Of a DNA stretch of 7,230 nucleotides, positions 1 through 5,050 are shown piece after piece (the first letter of the stretch is position 1; each line of letters opens with the position of its first letter). A model generated the notes under the pieces. That model was given only the letters and a program-made list of their open reading frames with translations, was not told the DNA's origin and searched no databases. Made by a program: the position numbers and the translations under genes. Source of the stretch: Candidatus Atribacteria bacterium (lineage in GTDB: Bacteria; Atribacterota; JS1; SB-45; 34-128); NCBI GenBank assembly GCA_003451675.1, contig DMCY01000109.1, positions 1 to 7,230 of the forward strand, given 5' to 3'.

Positions 1-424
1 CTGCAGCTATCTTGGGTGCTTTGTAATGTTTTTTATCGATAGGAATTTCCTGATATTCAGTCCCCCTCAGGCCATCGGCGATAATGACATCACACCCTAC
101 GGCAATCCGATTAAATCCATTCACCATAGCTGTATTTAAATGGTCTACGGCATTAGCCCTCTTGCCATAATAAAGGGTATTGGCATCAGTTAAAAATGGC
201 CTTCCCCCGAAATCTTTAATTAATTTTATAATACAAGCCACATAATTAGGCCGAATATAGGAAAGATTTCCCGGTTCCCCAAAATGAATTTTTAGGGCTG
301 CGAACTTATCCTTAAAATCAATCTCTTTAATCCCGGCTTCTAAAACTAACTTTTTTAATTTATCCAGCAAGTTCTTCCCTGGTTTTGCCCTTAAATCTGT
401 AAAATAAACTTTTGCTCGATTCAC
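1..424 (-). CDS. DUF362 domain protein, N-terminal 141 codons (runs off window)
   Basis: A continuous open frame begins at GTG (422-424) and stays open to the window edge, so the C-terminal part is missing. The start is fixed by a strong AGGAGGTA Shine-Dalgarno at 431-438, six bases upstream. The protein begins VNRAKVYFTDLRAKPGKNLL and contains IHFGEPGNLSYIRP (about residues 46-59), FLTDANTLYYG (about 77-87), NAVDHLNTA (about 90-98) and VIIADGLRGTEY (about 112-123). These are the hallmark N-terminal blocks of DUF362 proteins, which often carry a C-terminal 4Fe-4S ferredoxin segment; that part would lie outside the window. No reaction is firmly established for the family, so none is assigned. 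It lies about 155 bases beyond an oxidoreductase remnant and appears to have its own promoter. The family call is recognition from memory and is fairly secure. Confidence 0.88.
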   Translation of the reverse strand, partial: MNRAKVYFTDLRAKPGKNLLDKLKKLVLEAGIKEIDFKDKFAALKIHFGEPGNLSYIRPNYVACIIKLIKDFGGRPFLTDANTLYYGKRANAVDHLNTAMVNGFNRIAVGCDVIIADGLRGTEYQEIPIDKKHYKAPKIAA

Positions 425-430
425 TATGCC

Positions 431-483
431 TACCTCCTGTTCTATCAAATAACTAAGAATAGATTTTTTATTATTTTAATCAA
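431..483 (-). promoter_or_regulatory. Candidate promoter and RBS of the DUF362 gene
   Basis: Read on the minus strand, TTGATT (478-483) and TATTCT (456-461) are separated by 16 bases, each matching four of six sigma-70 consensus positions. The predicted start near 449 would leave a leader of about 25 bases containing the AGGAGGTA ribosome site (431-438). The ribosome site is convincing; the promoter is a weak match in AT-rich DNA. Confidence 0.4.
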
Positions 484-496
484 TTAAAACTATCAA

Positions 497-515
497 AGCA
501 AATTATTTGTTTGCT
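497..515. repeat. Short inverted repeat upstream of DUF362 gene
   Basis: AGCAAA (497-502) and TTTGCT (510-515) form a perfect 6-base inverted repeat around a 7-base spacer. It lies just upstream of the candidate -35 box of the DUF362 promoter, where an operator could sit. It has no U-tract, so it is not a convincing terminator. It may be chance in this AT-rich gap (425-578), where I see no other gene. Confidence 0.25.
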
Positions 516-578
516 AAAAGTCAATCTTTAATAAATTATTTTGTATCAAAGAACAAAGTACCTATTTTATTGGTTAAA

Positions 579-834
579 TCACCTTGCTGTTATCCAACAG
601 GCTCCTCTTTGTGAGCTCTCCACACACAGATTAATGAACTTGACACCTCTTGTACCATCTTCAAAGGTAGGAAAATCAACTTCCTTCTGATACTGATAAG
701 GATTTCCTGCCTTTTTGGCCAGCAAGGCATCGGAAAAATTAGAATAGATATTGGCAAAAGCCTCATAAATTTAGTACACCTTTGAAAGATAACTAACCGG
801 GGGACAACGGTTCTCTTGACACAATCTCCTGGCA
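579..834 (-). pseudogene. C-terminal remnant of a Gfo/Idh/MocA family oxidoreductase
   Basis: The frame 770 to 579 reads IYEAFANIYSNFSDALLAKK, then AGNPYQYQKEVDFPTFEDGT, then RGVKFINLCVESSQRGACW and a TGA at 579-581. EAFANIYSNF, DFPTFEDGxRGVKFI and the final VESSxxGxCW are typical of the last ~60 residues of Gfo/Idh/MocA NAD(P)-dependent sugar oxidoreductases (normally about 330-400 residues). Upstream, this frame meets TAA at 771-773. A second frame (834 to about 799) reads QEIVSREPLSPG, which may match the family's segment just before, implying a frameshift or small deletion near 770-798. There is no NAD-binding domain and no start codon. The remnant begins directly after the cyclase stop codon (836-838). 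A different, 81-codon reading frame over the same bases is an accidental shadow. The C-terminal match is strong; the upstream 12 residues are tentative. Confidence 0.8.
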
Positions 835-835
835 C

Positions 836-2860
836 TTACTTCTTCTCTTCATACATATTCTCATCAGCTATTCTAATTAGTTCATCTATGGACAGGGGAT
901 GGGCTGGGTCATAATAAGAAAGACCGATACTGAAATCTATCTTATATGGCTTTGCCAGTTTCTGATTTAATTTTCCTAAATTTGTATTCAACCTTTCTCT
1001 AATCAGAGGAGCATCATTGAGAGAGCTCTCCGGGAAGATAAGCAGAAATTCATCTCCCCCGATACGGCAGACATTATCGACTTCTCTCAGGGTTGATTTA
1101 AAGAGTTTAGCTGCTTCTTTTAAGACTTTATCTCCTTCTTGATGACCGAAGGTATCATTAATATGTTTAAAGTCATCTATATCAAGATAGAATAAGAGGA
1201 CAGGGGTTTTCTTTCGATTGGCGGTCTTAATCTGTTGTTCCAGGAGAGCAAGACCACGTCCTCTACTGCAGCAGCCGGTAAGAACATCATAATGAGCTAA
1301 CTTTTTCAGCTCTTGTTCCATCTTCTTGCGCTCAGTGATATCTTGAAATATCCCTATCAGACCTTTAAGTTGGCCATCAATTATAACCTGAGAGCCAGAA
1401 ATAGCTACTGGAAATAGAGTACCGTCTTTTTTCTTTCTAATCGTCTCGAAATAGAAATGCCCTTCTAATGATTTCTTAGTCAACCATTTCCCTTCCTCTA
1501 TCTTATCCGGGGGGTGTATCATCCCATCATCAAGATTTCTGCCCTTTACTTCTTCTAAGGAATAGCCGAATAGTTCGGTGAAGCGAGGATTTATGTTTAA
1601 GATATTACTATTTTTATCTAAATAGACCAGAGCCTCTGGAGTACTACGAAATAGACTGGCAAATTCCTGCTGGCTATTACGTAAATCCTCTTCTGCTCGT
1701 TTTCGCTCGATGGCAGTAGCTACCTGTTCAGAGACAAACTCCATAATCTTGATATCACCTTTAGAATAGAGTTCAGGGTTGGTGTAACTCTGAACAGCCA
1801 TTGCCCCGATTACTTTATCTTCTATCTTTAAGGGAACTCCCAACCAGATAGATTCATCGGTAGTGCTACCCATGGGGGACAATATCCCTTTAGATATCAT
1901 TTCTTTATATTGATTATTATCACTTAGAAGAGATTGGCCTGTTTTTATAACATAAGTAGTGATGCTATTAGAAGTACTAAAATTTGAAATGGGAAAATTA
2001 TCATCTTTCTCATCAATATGAAAAGGAAAGTAAATCTTGTCTTTTTTCTCATCCACCAAGGCAATGTAGAAATTTGTGGTATCGATGATGCTGCCTAATT
2101 CCTTATGGATTATGGGATAAAGTTGTTCCAGAGATATGGGAGAGTTAGTTGCTTTAGAAATATTGTATAAAACCTGTTGAAATTTTTCGCTTCGTTTACG
2201 TTCGGTGATATCCACAAAGATTCCTTCTACTCCGGCAATATTTCCTTCTTTATCATAATAGTAATGACTGGTATCAGAAATAACCAAGGGAGTGCCATCT
2301 TTCTTCTTTAAATTTAGTTCAAAGTCTTTGAGACTCCCTTTATTCTTTTCTAACTCTTTAAGATATTTTTTCCTGTCTTCCGGAGCAAAGTATAAATCTT
2401 GAGAAATATTTTTTTCTAAGATATCTTTTAGAGAATTATAGCCAAATAATTTAGCCCCTTCCAGATTTATCATTATAAGATTCCCGTCTTTATCTGTGCG
2501 ATAGTAAGCTCCTGGCATATTTTCATAGAGGGTGCGGTATTTTGCTTCGGATTTCTGAAGGACCTTCTTAGATTTTTTGCGCTCATTAACAAAATTCCTA
2601 ATTATAGTAATTACAATGATACCGATAAAAATTATTAAAATAGTTAGCACAAGAGCTTCCTGCCAGTTAACAGGGGTTGGCTGTGCACCAAAGAAATGAT
2701 AAGGAAGATCAGTAATCTTACTTAGCCAGACTATAATACTTAAAAGTACAACCAGACCAGTTACAATAAATATTTCTTTATTTTCTTTAATTTTCCCTAT
2801 CCATCTTTGTTGTTTTAAATTTTCATCTTTTTTATCTTGCTGTTTAAGTTTTGGTTTCAT
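836..2860 (-). CDS. Membrane-anchored PAS-GAF-PAS-GGDEF diguanylate cyclase
   Basis: A 674-residue sensor predicted to condense two GTP into cyclic di-GMP at the inner face of the membrane. Order: a basic N-terminus; TM1 (about 30-48); a short external loop; TM2 (about 69-88); PAS 1 (about 104-222, ending GIFVDITERKR); GAF (about 235-385, with WLGVPLKIEDKVIGAMAVQS); PAS 2 (about 395-512, ending GIFQDITERKK); GGDEF (about 520-674). The cyclase keeps the metal-binding DIDDFKHINDTFGH (560-573), the catalytic GGDEF (601-605), and RxxD at 592-595, five residues before it, which is the product-inhibition site. The usual LTGLxNR reads LTGCCSRG (527-534), retaining Arg but replacing Asn by Ser. No EAL domain is present. 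ATG at 2858-2860 is preceded by a modest AAAGGG ribosome site. A c-di-GMP riboswitch lies about 335 bases upstream on the same strand. The ligands of the sensory domains cannot be read from sequence. Confidence 0.95.
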   Translation of the reverse strand: MKPKLKQQDKKDENLKQQRWIGKIKENKEIFIVTGLVVLLSIIVWLSKITDLPYHFFGAQPTPVNWQEALVLTILIIFIGIIVITIIRNFVNERKKSKKVLQKSEAKYRTLYENMPGAYYRTDKDGNLIMINLEGAKLFGYNSLKDILEKNISQDLYFAPEDRKKYLKELEKNKGSLKDFELNLKKKDGTPLVISDTSHYYYDKEGNIAGVEGIFVDITERKRSEKFQQVLYNISKATNSPISLEQLYPIIHKELGSIIDTTNFYIALVDEKKDKIYFPFHIDEKDDNFPISNFSTSNSITTYVIKTGQSLLSDNNQYKEMISKGILSPMGSTTDESIWLGVPLKIEDKVIGAMAVQSYTNPELYSKGDIKIMEFVSEQVATAIERKRAEEDLRNSQQEFASLFRSTPEALVYLDKNSNILNINPRFTELFGYSLEEVKGRNLDDGMIHPPDKIEEGKWLTKKSLEGHFYFETIRKKKDGTLFPVAISGSQVIIDGQLKGLIGIFQDITERKKMEQELKKLAHYDVLTGCCSRGRGLALLEQQIKTANRKKTPVLLFYLDIDDFKHINDTFGHQEGDKVLKEAAKLFKSTLREVDNVCRIGGDEFLLIFPESSLNDAPLIRERLNTNLGKLNQKLAKPYKIDFSIGLSYYDPAHPLSIDELIRIADENMYEEKK

Positions 2861-2939
2861 TCGTATATCCCTTTATATATGTCCTTTTTTATTTTGGCTT
2901 TCTTTAGAATTACAGAACACTCAATTTAGGATACTTAAG

Positions 2940-2961
2940 GGATTTAAAATTAATTAAATCC
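2940..2961. repeat. AT-rich inverted repeat before the cyclase gene
   Basis: GGATTTAA and TTAAATCC form a perfect 8-base inverted repeat with a 6-base centre. It lies between the DUF554 remnant and the cyclase start in a 168-base stretch (2861-3028) without any other gene. No U-tract follows on the minus strand, so an operator or mRNA hairpin is as plausible as a terminator; chance is possible. Confidence 0.3.
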
Positions 2962-3028
2962 TATCAACTTATTCTTGGAAGAATCATTCTACGAAATTTC
3001 CAAAAATCCCCTTTATTTATAATATTTT

Positions 3029-3178
3029 TTATTCTGCTATACCACTTAATCCCTCTTTGAGGACACCCATTATTATGGCAATGAAACCCACAGAATATAA
3101 TAAGCTGGCAGTTACAAATCCCTCTACAAATCTTTCTGAGATATTATTGCTTTTAAATTTTATCTCATTGCTTTTGTT
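3029..3178 (-). pseudogene. Fragment of a DUF554 membrane protein
   Basis: Between in-frame stops at 3179-3181 and 3029-3031 the minus strand reads a segment containing ERFVEGFVTASLLYSVGFIA followed by IIMGVLKEGLSGIAE and stop. FVEGFVTASLLxxVGxxAIxGxLxxGLSG is the signature central block of DUF554 (YdfK/YqgA-like) integral membrane proteins, normally about 220-240 residues. Here only about 35 residues match, there is no ATG, GTG or TTG with a ribosome site at the front, and both flanking parts of the family are missing. One extra residue in AIIMGV compared with the usual AIMG or AILG pattern also suggests decay. It lies between the riboswitch and the diguanylate cyclase, so it would be transcribed as leader. 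The family match is from memory of the motif; decay is inferred from the length. Confidence 0.72.
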
Positions 3179-3181
3179 TTA

Positions 3182-3201
3182 TAAAAAAATAAAAGCCGGC
3201 A
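3182..3201 (-). terminator. U-tract at the foot of the riboswitch (likely expression platform)
   Basis: The aptamer's closing strand TGCCGGC runs straight into TTTTATTTTTTT (3194-3183) on the minus strand. A stem formed by the aptamer base would therefore be followed at once by a U-tract, as in an intrinsic terminator. I infer that ligand binding, by stabilising this stem, favours termination (an OFF switch). I see no clear competing antiterminator, so the direction is uncertain. Confidence 0.55.
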
Positions 3202-3284
3202 GTCTGGCGATCATAGCATAAAATGCCTTAGATACATAACTTTGCGCTCTACCCTTTCGGATAGTTTGCCTTTTCCAACTTTTT
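3191..3284 (-). ncRNA. Cyclic-di-GMP-I (GEMM-I) riboswitch
   Basis: On the minus strand the conserved core starts at GGCAAAC (3270-3264). Next is the hairpin CTATCC-GAAA-GGGTAG (3264-3249) with its GAAA tetraloop, then GCGCAAAG (3247-3240). ATCTAAGGC (3233-3225) follows, then the AUGCUAUGAUCGCC arm (about 3219-3206) and the closing GACTGCCGGC (3204-3195). This ordered set of blocks is the GEMM-I class I c-di-GMP aptamer, including the tetraloop that docks into a receptor in the second arm. The closing stem GGCA/UGCC can extend through AAAAGUU (3283-3277) pairing with GGCUUUU (3197-3191), with a GGAAAA bulge. It lies just downstream of a candidate promoter and upstream of the diguanylate cyclase. 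Motif recognition is strong; ligand and direction of control are inferred. Confidence 0.9.
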
Positions 3285-3289
3285 AAGAT

Positions 3290-3317
3290 TTTATAGCTTC
3301 CATATTTAATTTGCAAA
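3290..3317 (-). promoter_or_regulatory. Candidate promoter of the riboswitch-cyclase transcript
   Basis: TTTGCA (3312-3317) and TATAAA (3290-3295) are separated by 16 bases on the minus strand; the -10 box matches five of six consensus positions. The predicted start, near 3283, falls at the first bases of the extended riboswitch stem, which supports the assignment by position. Confidence 0.55.
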
Positions 3318-3346
3318 GAAATAAGTTATCCAGAACATCAATAAAA

Positions 3347-3362
3347 AATTACAATTGTAATT
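3347..3362. promoter_or_regulatory. 16-base perfect palindrome, possible operator
   Basis: AATTACAATTGTAATT is perfectly self-complementary. It sits about 30 bases upstream of the -35 box of the riboswitch promoter and overlaps the predicted start site of the candidate upstream promoter. That position suits binding by a dimeric regulator. The regulator is unknown, and AT-rich DNA yields such palindromes by chance more often. Confidence 0.4.
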
Positions 3363-3366
3363 AAAT

Positions 3367-3393
3367 ATTATCACAAAATGTTTTTTCATTCAA
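3367..3393 (-). promoter_or_regulatory. Second, upstream candidate promoter
   Basis: TTGAAT (3388-3393) and GATAAT (3367-3372) lie 15 bases apart on the minus strand. The -10 box is preceded by TGT, the extended -10 element, which would compensate for the short spacing. The predicted start is near 3360, inside the palindrome. This is a weaker call than the promoter at 3290-3317. Confidence 0.35.
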
Positions 3394-3413
3394 ATGCTTC
3401 AAAACAGTATCGA

Positions 3414-3434
3414 GTATATAGTATGTAGTATATA
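3414..3434. repeat. Three tandem 7-base repeats
   Basis: GTATATA, GTATGTA and GTATATA follow one another without gaps, the middle copy differing by one base. They abut the AT-rich inverted repeat at 3434-3484, so both may belong to one non-coding repeat element downstream of the DUF2330 gene. Confidence 0.6.
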
Positions 3435-3484
3435 GTTAAGAAAGAAAAGATAGAAAAAGTGGTATTCTTCTTTTTATTCTAACT
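3434..3484. repeat. Imperfect AT-rich inverted repeat after DUF2330 gene
   Basis: The left arm starts AGTTAAGAAAGAAAAGA and the right arm ends CTTTTTATTCTAACT; the arms pair over about 20 positions with a few bulges, around a loop of about 9 bases. It begins 23 bases after the DUF2330 stop (3507-3509). In an RNA this would be a weak purine/pyrimidine hairpin, perhaps ending that transcript, though no clean U-tract follows. A dispersed repeat element is the alternative. Confidence 0.4.
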
Positions 3485-3506
3485 ACCCCAATAAAGTTTA
3501 CACTAA

Positions 3507-4487
3507 CTAAATATTTATCTTCTTTGTCTTTAATAAAAAGATAAAAATTCCTGCAAGTAAAATAAATTGCCCTACCGGACAATTCAAATCTATGATGCTT
3601 CCTAAAGCTATATATTTGGGAACTGGAATCAATGTCAAATCCTCATCCATTTCTTCAGCACTAAAATTTTTTCTCAGCTTTGTTAAAGTAAAGGTTTCAT
3701 CTATTAGACCCTGTAATATGGGATATTCCTTTAACTGGTCAGGAGTAATAATGGCATTATATTCTTCCGTGGCTCCGGGGAAAGTTACTCTTTCATCGGA
3801 AAAAGCATAGATTAATACTTCCGTTCCCCAGGAGGGGACACTTAAAGTACTAATTTTTAAAGGATAGACCATTTCATCGGAAAAGAACATTATCCCTATA
3901 GGTTGAATAGCACCGGTATAATTATCGGAATTATTCACTATTTCATCGGGTTGAATTTTCATGGCTACAAAAAACCAATTTTTTTGTACATAATAATCCA
4001 GTATCTCTTGACCTTCTGCAGGGAAGGCATAACCATTATCATTTAACCATTCCACTAAACTATTCGGATCAGTGGCAGATAAAGTGGTGGTATGATAAAT
4101 TCCTACCTGGTTCTCTTCCCAAACATGTACTCCTTCATCTCCTAAACCAGGGGTTGGTACACCTGCTCCCCATCCACAACCAAAACTCGAAGGAGGGGGA
4201 GGTTGAGTTAATTTATGCAATTCATAAAATATATCATCTTCGACGGGGAACAATTTAGGATAACCCGGTACCGGAATAACCCAGGCAAAATCCTCCGCAT
4301 CACCCTCGTAATCTATCTGAAAAATTATCTTCTCCACCATATCATCAAATACAATCATAGCTAATTGATTGGGTTCATATATATCTCTATATAAAGGGAC
4401 AAATAAGCCACCGTCAGCTAAGAAAACTGGGGCTAAACAGAAAGTTGCCATTATAAAAATTAAAATCAAATAGAATATCTTTTTCAT
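3507..4487 (-). CDS. DUF2330 surface protein with signal peptide and C-terminal anchor
   Basis: A 326-residue exported protein of unknown function. Residues 1-24 form a signal peptide (basic MKK, hydrophobic core, likely cleavage after FLA before DGG). The mature start DGGLFVPLYRDIYEPNQLAM and the block YEGDAEDFAWVIPVPGYPKL (60-79) are the hallmark of DUF2330, whose members use DFAWVxPVP in the same place. A Pro/Gly-rich insert follows (96-115, including four consecutive prolines). A hydrophobic stretch near 305-319 followed by KTKK is a C-terminal membrane anchor, so the body should face outward. AGGTGA at 4494-4499, six bases before ATG, fixes the start. It lies 87 bases after the lipoprotein gene, so the two envelope proteins may share a transcript. 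Family call is strong; no biochemical role is assigned. Confidence 0.88.
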   Translation of the reverse strand: MKKIFYLILIFIMATFCLAPVFLADGGLFVPLYRDIYEPNQLAMIVFDDMVEKIIFQIDYEGDAEDFAWVIPVPGYPKLFPVEDDIFYELHKLTQPPPPSSFGCGWGAGVPTPGLGDEGVHVWEENQVGIYHTTTLSATDPNSLVEWLNDNGYAFPAEGQEILDYYVQKNWFFVAMKIQPDEIVNNSDNYTGAIQPIGIMFFSDEMVYPLKISTLSVPSWGTEVLIYAFSDERVTFPGATEEYNAIITPDQLKEYPILQGLIDETFTLTKLRKNFSAEEMDEDLTLIPVPKYIALGSIIDLNCPVGQFILLAGIFIFLLKTKKINI

Positions 4488-4544
4488 AAATCTTCACCTC
4501 TCTTTATTTAAAAATCCGTTCTTTTAATTATTTTTACTGTATAA

Positions 4545-4567
4545 AGATTTAAAAACTTCCTAAATCT
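4545..4567 (-). terminator. Weak AT-rich hairpin after the lipoprotein gene
   Basis: On the minus strand AGATTTA and TAAATCT form a 7-base stem with a 9-base loop, followed by only TTTA. It begins 8 bases after the lipoprotein stop codon. The stem has a single G-C pair near each end and the T-run is short, so at best it attenuates read-through into the DUF2330 gene. Confidence 0.25.
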
Positions 4568-4574
4568 TCCTGCA

Positions 4575-4973
4575 TCAAATCGAGAGAATATTATCAATTT
4601 CTAAATCAAATGTACCTTGAACTTCATTAACATCAACAGTGTAAGTGCCAGCTGGTAAGCCATAAACATCAAGAGGAATTATTTCTTCAAAAGGAGCAAG
4701 TACTTGTATGCAAAAGCCGGGAGGACGATAAGTTTTAATAGTGACAAAAAAAGTATTTCCCTCTCTTTCCTGAAGGACTTCGGAAATTTCAGTACAGGGA
4801 TCGGGAAGGTTTCCGCTGGCGATAACCTGAACCTGAACGGGAAATGATTCTAAGATCACAATCTCTATCCCCTCGACAGGCGCAAGACTTATGGTAGGCA
4901 GAATATACAAACAACCGGTAACAAAAATAGCAATCAACATAATTAGTCCCAACAATAGAATTTTTTTATTCAT
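4575..4973 (-). CDS. Small lipoprotein of unnamed conserved type
   Basis: A 132-residue predicted lipoprotein. I place the start at ATG 4971-4973, because AAGGGGTGA lies just upstream of it, rather than at the ATG twelve codons earlier (5009), which has no ribosome site. MNKK, a hydrophobic run and FVTGC (lipobox, Cys21) indicate signal peptidase II processing and lipid anchoring. The mature part has EIVILESFPVQVQVIASGNL (37-56), LPDPCTEI (56-63), an NTFFVTIKT strand, RPPGFCIQVLAPFEEIIPLD (83-102), and the ending GLPAGTYTVDVNEVQGTF. The pattern, with two spaced cysteines (60 and 88) and a final AGTYTVxVN strand, resembles hypothetical proteins I recall from environmental bacteria and suggests a compact beta-sandwich with one disulfide. 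No named family or function can be given. Its neighbours are NagA upstream and DUF2330 downstream. Confidence 0.82.
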   Translation of the reverse strand: MNKKILLLGLIMLIAIFVTGCLYILPTISLAPVEGIEIVILESFPVQVQVIASGNLPDPCTEISEVLQEREGNTFFVTIKTYRPPGFCIQVLAPFEEIIPLDVYGLPAGTYTVDVNEVQGTFDLEIDNILSI

Positions 4974-5007
4974 TTTTATCACCCCTTCTAAATTATTTAT
5001 TTTCTCC

Positions 5008-5050
5008 AACCTACCAGGAGACGGTTCTCTGGCAGGTTTTTATTTGTTTT
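5008..5050 (+). terminator. Hairpin with U-tract on the plus strand
   Basis: AACCTACCAGGAG (5008-5020) and CTCTGGCAGGTT (5027-5038) form a stem of about 12 pairs with one G-U pair and one bulge, around the loop ACGGTT. TTTTTATTTGTTTTT follows at 5037-5051 on the plus strand, giving the form of an intrinsic terminator for plus-strand RNA. Read on the minus strand the hairpin lacks a T-run but sits right after the NagA stop codon (5050-5052). It could end an antisense transcript or separate NagA from the lipoprotein gene. Confidence 0.6.

Noticed and set aside
425..578. Possible small gene or RNA between the oxidoreductase remnant and DUF362
   Set aside because: Only AT-rich sequence with a weak promoter match and a 6-base inverted repeat; no open frame or RNA motif.
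590..835. 81-codon minus-strand reading frame after the cyclase gene
   Set aside because: Its protein has no recognisable motif, while a neighbouring frame over the same bases gives a clear Gfo/Idh/MocA tail; it is a shadow of that remnant.
3592..3810. 72-codon plus-strand reading frame
   Set aside because: Lies wholly antisense inside the DUF2330 gene, with no ribosome site or domain.
4974..5009. Twelve-codon N-terminal extension of the lipoprotein
   Set aside because: A strong Shine-Dalgarno precedes the inner ATG, and the extension would put charged residues before an already complete lipoprotein signal.
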